From Callorhinus ursinus (lineage: Eukaryota; Chordata; Mammalia; Carnivora; Otariidae): 64,000 bases of DNA. Below are positions 31,378-42,077 of this stretch, piece by piece. A model generated the notes under the pieces. It was not told the DNA's origin, ran no database searches, and was given only the letters and a program-made list of their open reading frames with translations. Each line of letters starts with the position of its first letter. The first letter of the stretch is position 1. The position numbers and the translations under genes are program-made. The stretch spans positions 34,796,548 through 34,860,547 of the forward strand of contig NW_020312817.1 of assembly GCF_003265705.1 (NCBI RefSeq), in the 5' to 3' direction.

Positions 31378-31483
31378 TTCAAATTGCTTTACGGGAATTA
31401 GTTCGTGGATTCTTCAATTCGGTACTATTTTACTCTCCCTTTATAGATAAGGAAACTGAGGTATACAGAGATTGTCCCAGAGA
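31378..31483 (+). mobile_element. MIR SINE, 5' part, split by a Can-SINE
   Basis: 'aattgctttacgggaattag' and 'tttatagataaggaaactga' with GGTATACAGAG are plus-strand MIR; the copy continues after the SINE with 'gttgtccaaagtcacgctgc'. Confidence 0.75.
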
Positions 31484-31605
31484 GGGGCGCCTGGCTGGCT
31501 CAGTCGGTAAAGCATGCAACTCTTGATCTCAGGTTTGTGAGTTTGAGCCCCACATTGGATGTAGAGATTACTTAAAAATAAATAAAATTTTAAATAAAAA
31601 AAAAT
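31484..31605 (+). mobile_element. Can-SINE, short old type, inserted in MIR
   Basis: Head 'ggggcgcctggctggctcag', 'gtgagtttgagccccacatt' and the short tail 'gtagagattacttaaaaata'. The target-site duplication is about 15 bp and diverged (AGAGATTGTCC versus AGAGGTTGTCC). MIR halves flank it. Confidence 0.9.
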
Positions 31606-31672
31606 AGAGGTTGTCCAAAGTCACGCTGCTAGAAAAAGAAGGGGCCAGGATTCAACCCCAGGCAATCTCACT
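31606..31672 (+). mobile_element. MIR SINE, 3' part
   Basis: 'gttgtccaaagtcacgctgc', 'aggattcaaccccaggcaat' complete the MIR copy interrupted upstream. Confidence 0.7.
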
Positions 31673-32539
31673 TGAGAGCCTCCAGCCCTAATGGAGCCCT
31701 CAGAGAGTTAAGGATGGGGGTACCCAAGGTCTTGAAAACAAAGGAGCATGAGTGTCAGAGTCACTGGTAAAGCAGAACCAGTAAGGATCATCTCCACTGC
31801 TTTCAGGAAACACAAAAATGAAGAAATTCTCATTCTCACACACAACTCACAAATGCACAATGCCACGCCACCCAGCAGCTCTTAATGTACCTTAACACAC
31901 AGAAACACGTTCTGACAAAGATATATTATGTGCTCATCTACTCACTTCTTGAGCACTTGCTGCAGAAACACACAGACATCATGGGACCAAGGTTATCACA
32001 CAGAGGCACCAACATTCAGACTTACATCTTCTGGCCACCACATTCTCACACACAATTGTGCATGCCAAAGGGTATCCAAATGCCGTTATTCCTGGATGAT
32101 CCCTTGGGACTACACAATGCCATTGTTTCTCAAATGACAGACTGCTATCTGTCCTGCAGAAGGTGATCTACCTGGCCCATGGTGGATCCTGAAGGATGAA
32201 GGATAAAGCATGCGGATCAGACTGCCAAGAATATAAGATGATCCAAAGGCCCCTGGGTCAAAGTAGAAACATACGGGATCATCCACCCACCATTTCCAGT
32301 CCCATCCTAAAAGCCTTGAGCCGTCACACAGAGAAAGGTCAACCCAGGCTTTGCTAGTGACCTTTGCCAGGCTGAGATTAAAGGTCGAACCTGGGTCTGT
32401 AGTCACCAATAGTTATCTCAGCATCCGGGAGGAAGGCTGCAGGCAGGGGCTGAATCATTCTTCTCAAGTACACTTAATTGCTGGGTCCCAAGGAGAGAAG
32501 ACTCCTGATGGAAAATGCCAGGCTCCCAGTGAATTTTCT
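31673..32539. other. Noncoding sequence, partly CA-rich
   Basis: 31830-32060 contains many ACACA/CACAC words without a regular unit; no exon or transposon recognised elsewhere. Confidence 0.4.
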
Positions 32540-33135
32540 AGTTCTGAAACGCTAATATTTCTCATATGGAGGTTCACAGACATTCACAGGGTTTTCAATT
32601 TCAAGGCCATTTTGGTTTTTTATGGGGTTCGATGTTCTCTGCACAAACATAGGTTTCATAATTGACAGAGGGCCAGGCTGCCCACTTTGGCACTTAGAGG
32701 CCTGCGGTGCGGGACAGTGAAGCCACTCAGCTCATATGGCCCACAAAGCCGCGACAGTCTACTGCCTGGCACCGAGACCCTGCCAATTGCAGGAAGTTGG
32801 GAAATAAAAGAAACGTTTCAAATAAAAAGATGTCAATTTAACAGCCAGGGACCTGGAAACAGATGTTCCTCGCGTAGCCCGAGAGCCGCCCACCCGCCCG
32901 CCCATCCGTCCTCCGGGTTTTCAAAGTCACTTCTTGTCAGGTGCCCTGGTTAAGAGGGAGAATTAATGAGCTGTGCTCCATTTTACGGCTGCCGTCTGAT
33001 GTGGGAGCCGTGTGTGCGGAGGGCTCCGCGGACAGGCCAGCCCGGCCCCCAGCCCTTCCTCCAGCAGCTCAGCCCGGATCAAAGCGGAGAGCAGCTCAGC
33101 TTTTATAGCAAAATGATTAAAACCACGTGGGGCTT
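32540..33135. promoter_or_regulatory. Candidate conserved noncoding element with CpG-rich part
   Basis: AT-rich section with GGGAAATAAAAGAAACG and CAAATAAAAAGATGTCAATTTAAC (about 32800-32840), then a CpG-rich section (about 32870-33065) with CGCCCACCCGCCCGCCC and CGCGGACAGGCC. It ends in TTTTATAGCAAAATGATTAAAACCACGTG, which contains a CACGTG E-box (33124-33129). Repeat-free throughout. Could be an enhancer or a weak CpG-containing promoter; no exon follows that I can see. Confidence 0.45.
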
Positions 33136-33559
33136 GTTTCCTCACACGTGACCTCCCGGTGGAGTGCAGAGGGGGGAGCAGAGGCAAGGTGAACCCAAAG
33201 GTCTCCGGGCTCAGGGAAGGGTAGGACCCGAGAAGCAGACACCACAGAGAATAAGCACAGCCGTGTGCGAGCATGTGCACACACTCACAAATAATGCCTT
33301 TTCCCTGCAAGTTGAAAACTGGCCCCAGAACGAGCAGCCAAAGGACGTAATTAGCCCAGTTAGCTAGGACCATTTAGCATCATAGATAGATAGACAGATT
33401 CCTAGTTAAGATTCCTAGTTATTCAATTATTCCTAATCCTTGCAGAAAGTACAACTGGATGGTATTGACGAAGTAAGTTTCAAATGTCCCTGCTGCATCT
33501 GGATAAAGAATTTCTCAACCATCTGTAGTCTTTGGCAATTCCATGGCACCTGAACATCA
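33136..33559. other. Noncoding sequence
   Basis: Contains a short (GATA)n-like CATAGATAGATAGACAG (33378-33395) and a direct repeat of 'gattcctagtta' (about 33397 and 33411). Confidence 0.5.
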
Positions 33560-34070
33560 GAGCTCCCCTGTGGTAGGCAACCCCACTTCTTACAGCCCAG
33601 TTGATTCCCCTGCCCTGGTATTCCTGTGTAATCTCCTCCCCTTAAAGCGAGTAAGGACTGGATTTAGTGACTTGCTTCTCGCCAGCAGAATGAAGCAGAG
33701 GTAATGAGATGTCACTTCCAAGATCATGCTATTAAAAGACTGTGGCTTCCTTCTCGGGCACACTCTCCACCCTGAAGGAAGCCAGCTGTCATGTTGCAAG
33801 CTGGGCTAGCGGGGGCCCACACGGCAAAGCCCTGAGAGAGCCGCCGGAGAGGAAGTGAACCTTGCGGGCAGCCGCAAGAATGAGGTTAGAGGCAGACCCT
33901 CCCCACATCAGGTCTTGAGAAAACTGTAGCCCCAGTCACTTTGACTGTAGCCATCCTCGGCTGTGCCGGGATCCCTGGCCCATACAAACTCGGAAGTAAT
34001 AAATGCCTCTTGTTTTAAGCTGCTAAGTTTTGGGGTCATGTGTTAGGCAGCATGGATAACTGATACACCT
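33560..34070 (+). mobile_element. MaLR/ERVL LTR (MLT1-like)
   Basis: Plus-strand member of the family at 7635 and 20005: 'gatttagtgacttgcttctc', 'gagatgtcacttccaagatc', 'ttgagaaaactgtagcccca' and 'gaagtaataaatgcctcttg', ending 'ttttaagctgctaagttttg' and 'gcagcatggataactgatac'. It has its polyadenylation signal (AATAAA) near 34000. Solo LTR. Confidence 0.8.
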
Positions 34071-34084
34071 ACCTTAGCTCCTCC

Positions 34085-34625
34085 TCTGCACCTAAAAAAT
34101 CACAGCTCCTTCCATCTTTTCTCCTCCCTGAGATGTTCCTGTGTGACCAGGTATAATTTACAGCAATCTTTACGTGGGGCTTCTACCATCAGCCCCACTG
34201 CTGCCTTTAGCTCTCTGAGCTCATTACAGCCCCCGCTGGGCCTTGAACACACCAGATATGTACCCACCTCAGGGCCTCTGCACTTCCCCGGGACTATAGC
34301 TTTTCCCTCCTCCTCCAAGTCTTTGTTCAAACATCACCTTCTCAGCTAGGCTTTTCTCCACTAATCTGCTTAAAAAGGAAATCCCTTCCACCCCACCCCC
34401 AGTGCTCCCTACCCCCTTTCCTGCTTAATTTTTGCCACAGTCTGTACCATCATCTGGCACGCTACATATCTTACTAATTTTATTTCTTGTTTGACCTCGC
34501 CTCCCTAGACCAAAGGACAGGGATTTTTGAATTTTTCTCTTTTGTTCACTGCTTCATTCCCAGGGTCTAGAACTCTGCCTGGCCCATTATAGGCATTCAG
34601 TAAGAATTCTACTGAATAAATGAGT
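34085..34625 (+). mobile_element. L2 LINE 3' end
   Basis: 'ttccatcttttctcctccct', 'gcccccgctgggccttgaac', 'ctctgcacttccccgggact', 'ttgttcaaacatcaccttct', 'ggacagggatttttgaattt' and the terminus 'aggcattcagtaagaattct' then ACTGAATAAATGAGT. The best-preserved L2 3' end in the window. Confidence 0.9.
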
Positions 34626-34669
34626 AAATGGGGACATAGTTCTCCCATTTTTCTAAACACCTATGATTA

Positions 34670-34885
34670 TATCCCAACTATGTATTGTCATTAACCCTCA
34701 TAACAACTCCACAAGGTTGACATTTTTGTTTTTCATTTTACAGAATTTAAAGCCTGAGACGAGGAAAATAAATAAATAAATAAATAATCCTGAGATGAGA
34801 GGATGCTGCATTATTCAGGGTCCCATAGTTAATAGGCACAAGTGCTGGGATTTGAGCCTCGTACATTCATTTCTCTATTCTTTTT
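34670..34885 (+). mobile_element. MIR SINE with (AAAT)n insert
   Basis: 'tgtcattaaccctcataaca', 'actccacaaggttgacattt', 'tttcattttacagaatttaa' and 'gctgggatttgagcctcgta' follow plus-strand MIR. A short (AAAT)n tract (about 34768-34790) lies inside and is a later expansion. Confidence 0.75.
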
Positions 34886-34924
34886 CCGTTGCATTGGGTA
34901 ATGATTTACAGTTAACCAAGCAAA

Positions 34925-35080
34925 GCAATGATCTCTTCTAACCTTTACAATAACCCTGCAAAAAAGGAATTAAAATTATTATCTCCATTTTGACAGAGAT
35001 GGAAATCGAAGCTCAGAGAGGTTAAGACATTTGCCCTGGTTGACACAGCTGACACAGCAGCAGAGCCAGAATTTCTTTGG
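34925..35080 (+). mobile_element. MIR SINE
   Basis: 'ctttacaataaccctgcaaa', 'attatctccattttgacaga', 'gctcagagaggttaagacat' and 'gacacagctgacacagcagc' in MIR order. Second MIR immediately downstream of the first. Confidence 0.8.
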
Positions 35081-35414
35081 TTCATTAAACAGACATTGAT
35101 TAAGCAGCTCCCAGGTGCCAGACATCATGAATAAATATTACAGGGTCCCCCCTCAAGTCCTCTGGTTCTCCACTCTCCCCAATCCCATGGGGCTCTGTGT
35201 TGGCCGCTGCCGTATGGTGAATACTCACTCAGGTACGTGTGGATATTTGTTAGTGTTAACTTCTGTTGGTCAGACATGGCCTGAAGGAGGCTGATCTGAA
35301 GGGAGACTGACACGTGAGCACCGAGATCTTTGGGAAGAGCACCAGAAGAGATTGCAGAGAAGGGGACTTTTAAAGATGGAGCCAGAAGATGCATCAAGTC
35401 AAAGAAGGTCGAGG
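35081..35414. other. Noncoding sequence
   Basis: No exon or named repeat. Confidence 0.4.
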
Positions 35415-35423
35415 TATCAGAGC

Positions 35424-35623
35424 TTTTTTTTTTTTAAGATTTTATTTCTTTATTTGACAGATAGAGACACAGCGAGAGAGGGAACACAAGCAGGGGGAGT
35501 GGGAGAGGGAGAAGCAGGCTTCCCGCTAAGCAGAGAGCCCGATGCGGGGCTCGATCCCAGGACCCTAGGATCATGGCCTGAGCCGAAGGCAGACGCTTAA
35601 CGACTGAGCCACCCAGGCGCCCC
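35424..35623 (-). mobile_element. Can-SINE, young-looking
   Basis: Very regular reverse copy from poly(T) to 'cgactgagccacccaggcgc' and CCC. Its body is the bear/seal/mustelid type ('gggaacacaagcagggggag'). Target-site duplication TATCAGAGC(TTTTT) at 35415-35423 and 35626-35634, perfect. Confidence 0.95.
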
Positions 35624-35689
35624 TATATCAGAGCTTTTTAAAACCCCATCGCCCCACAGGCAGCCATGTGTGTTTGGTGTTTATGTACC

Positions 35690-36240
35690 TTTTGGTCTGC
35701 ACCTCTGCAAAGTGCTTCGTTTTCTTTTGTTGCATAAGTCTTTTGAACTGAACGCAAATGGTATTATGTTGTATACCTCCCTCTGCTTTTTACTTTTCCA
35801 CTCAGCACCGTTTCGGAGATCCATGCATGTTACTGAGTGTACATCTAATCCATTGCTTCCAGCTGTGACGTAATACTCCGTGGCATACGCTACCACATCT
35901 TACCCTGCCCCCCCACCAAGGATGACCACCACCACTGCAATGCTGTCCTGCACCTCCCTGCCACACCCCTCCCGGGCCTGTGTGCGCACACTGCTGGCAC
36001 AGAGCGTACAAATGTCTTCATTTGGTAGTGCTGCTTGCTGCCCTGAGACACTCCTACCAGCAGAGCACGCACACTCTTGTACCTCATACCCTCCCAGCGC
36101 TTGGTGTCATCCAAACTTCCGATTTCTGCCAGTCTAATAGCCATAAAGTTGGTATCTCATTATTTCTTTAATTTGCATTTCTCCGATTATTAATGAGTTG
36201 GAGCAACTCTTCATTTGCTTGTTGGCCTTTTAGGTTCTCT
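35690..36240 (-). mobile_element. L1 LINE 3' fragment
   Basis: Reverse L1M: 'tctgctttttacttttccac', 'cggagatccatgcatgttac', 'gacgtaatactccgtggcat', 'ttcatttggtagtgctgctt' and 'tctcattatttctttaattt' with GCATTTCTCC. The middle is unusually GC-rich and CC-rich. Confidence 0.7.
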
Positions 36241-36545
36241 TGAGTGAGCTAATCGGATTTAAGTGGAAGAGGGAAGATTAGTCCACAAAACTGACCTGGA
36301 TTCCTGGAAAAGGGGGAAGGGTTGCAAGGTCTCCAGGCAGAGGAACCACAGATGCTCAGGCAACATTTCCAAATGGAAAAGGCTTCCAGGTGAACATTAC
36401 GGGCCTCAGCTATGGGGTTTTCCTTGAAAATCTTCTTTTTATTTCCCCCCAAACACAGGACAGAACATGGAAAACAGGATGACTCAGGAGGGGAGAATGG
36501 AGTCAGCCAGGAAGATAGAAGCTGAATTCAATCAGTCAAAGCATA
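36241..36545. other. Noncoding sequence
   Basis: No confident feature. Confidence 0.4.
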
Positions 36546-36626
36546 TGTCCTGGAAACTTAAATTGGATTCTGTTAAAAGAAAGAATTTCTGTTCTTCAAA
36601 AGACACAATTAAGACCCAAAGACCCA

Positions 36627-36776
36627 GGGCGCCTGGATGGCTCAGTTGGTTAAGCCTCTGCCTTCAGCTCAGGTCATGATCCTAGTGTTCTGGGATGGAG
36701 CCCCACATCGGGCTCCCTGCTCAGTGGGGAGCCTGCTTCTCTCTCTCCCTCTGCCTGCCGCTCCCCCTGCTTATGT

Positions 36777-36811
<35 letters not shown>

Positions 36812-36846
36812 CAAATCAATAAATAAAATCTTAAAAAAATAAAAAA
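36627..36846 (+). mobile_element. Can-SINE in L1
   Basis: Head 'gggcgcctggatggctcagt', CT-rich long tract, AATAAATAAAATCTT tail. Target-site duplication AAGACCCAAAGACCCA (36611-36626) and AAGACCCGAAGACCCA (36847-36862), one mismatch. Confidence 0.95.
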
Positions 36847-36938
36847 AAGACCCGAAGACCCATCAACAATTGAATGGATAAGTAACTGTGGTATATTCAC
36901 ATAGTGAAATAATACACAGTGACAAAAGTGAAAAAACT

Positions 36939-37169
36939 GGGGCGTCTAGGTGGCATAGTTGGTTAAGCATCTGACTCTTGATTTCGGCTCAGGTCATGAT
37001 CTCAGGGTCCTGAGATAGAGCTGCTTCCCCACATCCATCTGGCTTGGGCTCAGCATGGAGTCTGCTTAAGATTCTCTCTCTCTCCCTCTGCCTCTGCCCC
37101 TTCCCCCACGTGCGTGTGCTCTCTCTCTCTCCCTCTCTCTCTCAAAATAAATAAAATCTTTTTGAAAAA
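36939..37169 (+). mobile_element. Can-SINE in L1 (second)
   Basis: Head 'ggggcgtctaggtggcatag' and body with 'ctcagcatggagtctgctta'. Target-site duplication TGAAAAAACT at 36929-36938 and 37170-37179, perfect. Confidence 0.95.
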
Positions 37170-37744
37170 TGAAAAAACTACTACTTTACATAACAATATA
37201 GATAAATTTCACAAACATGATGTTCAGCTGGGAAGTTGCCAGATACAAAGGAATTCATTATACTTATTTGTATATGTTTGTAAAAGGTACAAAAACGGGG
37301 AATTAATCTATGGTGAAGGCAAGATAGTGATTATCCTTGTGTACGGATCAACTGGGAAGGGTATGGTGCATGGGTCTCCTGCAGTGGGGGAAATGTTCTG
37401 TTTCTTGATCAGAGTGCTGGTAACATGGATTGGTTCACCCTGAGAAATTTCATCAAGCTATCTTCTTATGATTTGTATTCTTTTCTGTATATATGTTCTG
37501 CTTCAATAAAAAGCTCAAAAAATCTTCTGTGGGTACCTATTGCCTTGCCCTGGCCCCATACTGACAAAACAGGGGTAGGAGACACCTGGAAGGGGGAACT
37601 GGCAAGAGGCTGTGGAATCATCAGCACATACAAGAACAGATGCTCCCCCTGCCTTGCTTTGTGAGCAGAGTACAAGTGAGTACCCAGCCAATCTGTGCCC
37701 CATGAGATTTCAAAGGAGAACAAGATAGCAGTGTCCTAAATGTG

Positions 37745-37905
37745 GGTAGGGCCTTACCAAGAACCAAGTGCTTTTGTGTATTTCATCCCACTCGTGCCCC
37801 TCTGCGCCGAGTGAACGGAGATCCCTAAAGACAACGTGACCTGCCTGAGGCCATACTGCTAGGAAATCCCGGAGCTAGATCTTGTCCTTGGGTCTCCTAG
37901 CTCAA
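37745..37905 (+). mobile_element. MIR SINE fragment
   Basis: 'caagtgcttttgtgtatttc' with 'aagacaacgtgacctgcctg' and 'aatcccggagctagatcttg' follows plus-strand MIR; heavily diverged. Confidence 0.55.
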
Positions 37906-38239
37906 GTATCCTTCTCTCAGGCCACACTGCCGGCTCCTTCTGAGCTGGGGCAATCGGGGGAGGCTCCCTGAGGGAGGAACAAATTATACTGACATTGGAG
38001 GTTGGAAGTGATTCATGAGAGCAGACGATGGAGGAAGCCAGAGCGCGTGCTACAGCAGGCGAATGCCAGGACCAGGAGCTTACCACTGTATCGGGAATTC
38101 CGCTTCCTACAGAGGAGCTGTTGGAGGTACTCTTGGGAGGCCGGCAGAAGGAATGGCCAGGGGAGTGCAGCCGATTGCCCCAGCCCTCACTCTCTTGCCC
38201 CTTCTGGAAAGCCCTAGGAGTCTCTCCTCCCGACAGCTC
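37906..38239. other. Noncoding sequence
   Basis: No exon or named repeat. Confidence 0.4.
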
Positions 38240-38392
38240 TCTGTGCCCCCAGATTTATTTTGCTTTCTTTCGCTAAATCAAACTTTATCAGACAGTTTTA
38301 CTATCAGCCGTTAAACCAAAATGTGTTTGTGCAACAGTAAACACCTTGTTACTGCAGGGAAGGATTACATAAACAACAGTGGAGACGAGGCC
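38240..38392. promoter_or_regulatory. Candidate conserved noncoding element
   Basis: Short AT-rich block with GATTTATTTTGC, CTAAATCAAACTTTATCAGACAG, CTATCAGCC, AACAGTAAACACC and GGATTACATAAAC, flanked by GC-rich sequence on both sides. Confidence 0.4.
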
Positions 38393-38894
38393 TGACTCAC
38401 TGTACCCAGGAGCCCATGGCCCTCAGCGGGAACGGAGTGGGGCAGACAGGAGGGCCCTTCAGGGGCACCTCGTAGCCTGAGGCCAAGGGGAAGGGCCCAC
38501 ACCCCGGCCTGGGGCACCGGCTTTCCCCAGAATGGAATGGCTGGCAACCATCTCTTTAGTCAGAGGCCGACAGGCATGTCCTCTAGGGATCCCAGAAGGG
38601 TATAGAGACCCTCACCAGAGCCCTGGGGGAGTGAGCAGACAGGGAGGGATGGCAGAGTGAGCCCGTAAGTCTGCCCCTCTCACTGGGGCTGCCCGAGGCC
38701 TGCTCTCAGGGCCCCCTTCTCCCTCTCCTCTCATCCACACCCAAGACCCTCTCCTCACGGCTGCTCGCCGAGCCAGAGTCACGCAACAAAAGCTGTCTAA
38801 GGGACCTTAAGACCGGTTCTAAGGCGGCCCCAAGTGCTGGATGGAACACGGGACAGCTGGAGAGAAGACGAACAAAGGGTTTACAATTTTTGAC
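38393..38894. other. GC-rich noncoding sequence
   Basis: No exon or named repeat. Confidence 0.4.
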
Positions 38895-39000
38895 CCTACC
38901 GGGCACCGGGTACCATGCTAGGAGCTTCTATACCACAAACACTACTCTGAGTCTCACGCTTACCCATTCTCTGGAGTAGAAATGATTACCTCCATACACC
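38895..39000 (+). mobile_element. MIR-like fragment
   Basis: 'gggtaccatgctaggagctt' and 'tctggagtagaaatgattac' fit MIR loosely. Confidence 0.4.
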
Positions 39001-39041
39001 ACATTCATATGCCTGTTCACATGAATTATCTTACTCTTCCT

Positions 39042-39290
39042 ATGCTACCACTACTAACAGTTACTTTATTGAGCGCTCACTGTGTGGCAGGCGTTCTGGC
39101 TAGACTGTTTTCATTTAATCCTCATATCTAGTTTATGCGACAGGCACTTTCGTTATTCTTTTTTATAAATGGGGAAAGCAAGACTCAAAGAGGTTGAGTT
39201 ACTTGGCTGCGGTCACACACCCAGAAAATAGTCAAGTCAGAATTGGAGCCCAGATCTCTCTAAAGCCAAAGCCTGTGCTCTTCTTATCTG
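39042..39290 (+). mobile_element. MIR SINE, near full length
   Basis: 'cagttactttattgagcgct', 'cactgtgtggcaggcgttct', 'taatcctcatatctagttta', 'caaagaggttgagttacttg', 'acacacccagaaaatagtca' and 'agcccagatctctctaaagc' cover most of MIR in the plus orientation. Confidence 0.85.
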
Positions 39291-40540
39291 AATATGTGCT
39301 AGGAAGAGAGTCTGGAGGAAGGCGAGCATAACTGGGGGTGGAGGGGAGTAGCAGAGGTGGCACACACACAGAAGGGTTTGCCTGGGACTCAACGCACGTA
39401 GAGGCTGCCACTGAAGGAGACAGAGAACAGTCATCAGCCCCACTCATACCCCAGAGCAGCGGGGTGCTCCTGGGATGGCATGACCTTAAACTCCTTCCTC
39501 GGAGACTAAGGCGTGCCCTTGGCCCTGGAAGCCTCTGGTCACTCTGGGATGAGAGTCCTAGGGCACCAACCCTGGCTTCCTGAAGTCCTGGCCTGAGGCA
39601 TTTTAACCCTGGAAGCCATATTTTCCACTTCCCTCCAAGGTCCAGATCCCAAACATCCCTTCATTCCTTTCCTTTGGCCTTCTAAGCTACTCTGTAGGTC
39701 CTCCATCTCCCCATCACCATCCTACCACCACCGCCACAACCCCCTACCACACAGTGACCCATCAGCCAGGCCACAATCCCGGAGGCTGAGGCCGGAGGTT
39801 GGTGGGACTCCAGAGACTTAGATCACAGAGGCTACAAGTCTCCGAATCACTGCGGTCTTCCCACTCAGGTCCTGAGCACACACAGGCTACTGACTTCACC
39901 GACAATCTCGTCCCTTCTGAGGAGGCCAGGGAATCCAACAAGTTTGGACCCTGGGGTCTGGGCCCATGTCTAGGGCCACATGTCTCAGTTCTCCATTTAG
40001 CAGAATTGCAAGGTAGGATTCGAGAAGGCAGGCCCAAGGTCCCATGCTTAGTTTAATGCCCTGTTGGCATTGTCCTGAAGTTCCTAATGTTTCAACTTTT
40101 TTTTTAACAAGGAACTCTGAACTTTTATCTTGCACGAGGCTCTGCAAATTGTATAGATGGTCCTGCCCAGCAGCGCCAGTCTTCCTATGGCCTGTTCCCA
40201 CTTTTTAGGGTTCCCTGGGCCAATTCCAAATGTAAGAAGCCTGATGTGGGCGGGAGCCCCCCAAGCTGGACGCCGCGAGCCTGGAAGGCAAATCAGGGCT
40301 GGCCCAGGGACGTGTACAGTTAGATTGTTCTGTGGAGCCCTGGCCTCTGGGACTCTGGGGACAGTGGGAGGTGAGGAAAGAGGCTGTCGTTTGGGGAAGA
40401 AGGTGAATGAGAAGAGAAAAAGGACTTCCAGTAGCTGAAGCCAGGGGATCCAGGAAAGTGACATAGGCAGAGATCCAGGGGTCCTGGAACCACAGCAGCA
40501 CGGCCAGCCACAGACACAGAGCACAAGACAACACATCAGC
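39291..40540. other. Noncoding sequence
   Basis: No exon or named repeat in 1.2 kb. Several open frames overlap on both strands, which argues against coding. Confidence 0.4.
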
Positions 40541-40730
40541 GAGGTTAGGCACTTGGGCTCAGGGCTGATGGTCGGGTTCAAATCCCACTCTGCCACTCAG
40601 TAGGTGGCATCTTGCTACACACAAGCTTGGTTTCCTCATTTGTAAAATAAGAATAATACCCATTGCGCAGACTAAAAATTAGAGACAATGTAAGTAAGGA
40701 ACAATTTCTCAAATGCCTGCCCCACATCGG
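40541..40730 (-). mobile_element. MIR SINE fragment
   Basis: 'gggttcaaatcccactctgc', 'ggtttcctcatttgtaaaat' and 'aagaataatacccattgcgc' follow minus-strand MIR. Confidence 0.75.
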
Positions 40731-40880
40731 GCATTGTAACAGACATGTGTCCCCTGGGAAGCCTCACGGTGTCGACCTGTGAGGTGGATATTAAGGCTTA
40801 GAGAACAGACGGTACCCAAGGGGGCAGAGCTGGTGAGAAGTAGAGCTGAGGTCTGAAGCCAGTTCCATGGTACTCTGAGC
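40731..40880 (+). mobile_element. MIR-like fragment, opposite orientation
   Basis: 'gacctgtgaggtggatatta', 'agaacagacggtacccaagg' and 'tgaggtctgaagccagttcc' fit the 3' half of plus-strand MIR, next to a minus-strand copy. Confidence 0.5.
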
Positions 40881-41239
40881 CTTGTGGACGCCACCACCCC
40901 TCCCTGTCAGGCGGTAGGGTGCTGAGCAGGGGGAGTGCGTGTGGGATCTGTCAGTGAGAAAAGTATTCCAAGAGCAGATGACATAAAGGAGGTTCTTCTA
41001 CGAGCTATCATTTAAAGTCCCTCTTTTGGAGAAAAAAAAAATTCCTTTTTCTAAAAGGAAAAGTATAATTAGAGATCATCCATGCTGTCTCCATGGAGCC
41101 TACCCCACCTCCCCACCATCCGCCACCCTGTCTGAGACAGAATTGAATAGAGGCCGCCATCATGTCTGCAGTGAAGGATGCTGGGATGCCTGCCAGCGAC
41201 CCAGTCTCTCCCATAATCCCATTGCACATACTACCTTTT
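40881..41239. other. Noncoding sequence
   Basis: No confident feature. Complementary segments CTTTTGGAG / CTCC-type flanks exist but no stable hairpin stands out. Confidence 0.35.
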
Positions 41240-41685
41240 TTTCTAATGCGTTATGGAAGTATAACTTACACAGTGAAGGTGCAAAAATTGTTAAGTATGT
41301 AGTTTGATGAATTTTCACAAATCAAACATACCCAGGTAAACAAGGTCAAGAAACAGAACATTCCCAGCATTCCAGAATCTCCTCTGCTGTTCCTCTGGCA
41401 GAACTACCTCACCCCATGCCCCAAAGGCTAACTTCTAACACCACTGGTTAGTTTTACCTATTTTAAAACTTTATATAAATGGAATCAAACAGCGTTAGTG
41501 CTGTCTGGCCTTTTTGCTCAATGTTATGTTTGCAAGTCATCTGTTTTTTTTCCATGCACATGATTGCAGTTCTTTCATTCACATTGCTGTATAGTGTTCT
41601 TTGGTATGAATATGCCACAATTGCCTTTTCTGGGCATTTGAGTAGTTTTCAATCACTTCTAGGTTTTTAACGTCTTGTGATTTTG
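41240..41685 (-). mobile_element. L1 LINE 3' UTR fragment
   Basis: Reverse old L1: 'gtagtttgatgaattttcac', 'aacagaacattcccagcatt', 'aaactttatataaatggaat', 'acattgctgtatagtgttct' and 'tatgccacaattgccttttc'. No open frame. Confidence 0.75.
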
Positions 41686-41870
41686 AGTGGCTAAAGATCA
41701 GGCTCTCCAAAAAACTCTGCAAAACATAAGGTTATGTTTCATTACTGATGAATTTTTTAAAATGAGGGTAGTGAAGATTTCTCTGAAGTTAAAGCCTCGC
41801 CACCAATCAATTTGCGTGATACTTTCACCTCCAATAGGAGTCCTAAGAAATAATCATCTAAAAAGTCACT

Positions 41871-42066
41871 GAGCCTGGGTGGCTCAGTCGGTTAAGTGTC
41901 TACCTTGGGCTCAGGTCATGATCTCAGGGTCCTGGAATCAAGCCCCGCATCAGGCTCCCTGCTCAGCGGGGTAGCTTGCTTCTCCCTCTCCCTCTCCCTC
42001 TCCCGCTCCCCCTGCTTGTGCTCTCTCTGTGTGTCAAATAAATAAAATAAAAAAATAAAAATAAAT
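41871..42066 (+). mobile_element. Can-SINE
   Basis: Head starts slightly truncated ('gagcctgggtggctcagtcg'), body 'gctccctgctcagcggggta', (TCTCCC)n tract and AAATAAATAAAATAAAAAAA tail. Target-site duplication AAAAAGTCACT at 41860-41870 and 42067-42077, perfect. Confidence 0.95.
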
Positions 42067-42077
42067 AAAAAGTCACT

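Larger units (their letters stand above)
36546..37535 (+). mobile_element. L1 LINE 3' end, with two SINE insertions
   Basis: Outer L1: 'agaatttctgttcttcaaaa' and GACACAATTAAGACCC at its left end, then 'caattgaatggataagtaac' and 'tgtggtatattcacatagtg'. It resumes with 'gatgttcagctgggaagttg', 'ttactgtttatatgat'-type text and ends with 'gcttcaataaaaagctcaaa' and a poly(A). Two Can-SINEs (36627 and 36939) are inserted in the same orientation. Confidence 0.8.
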
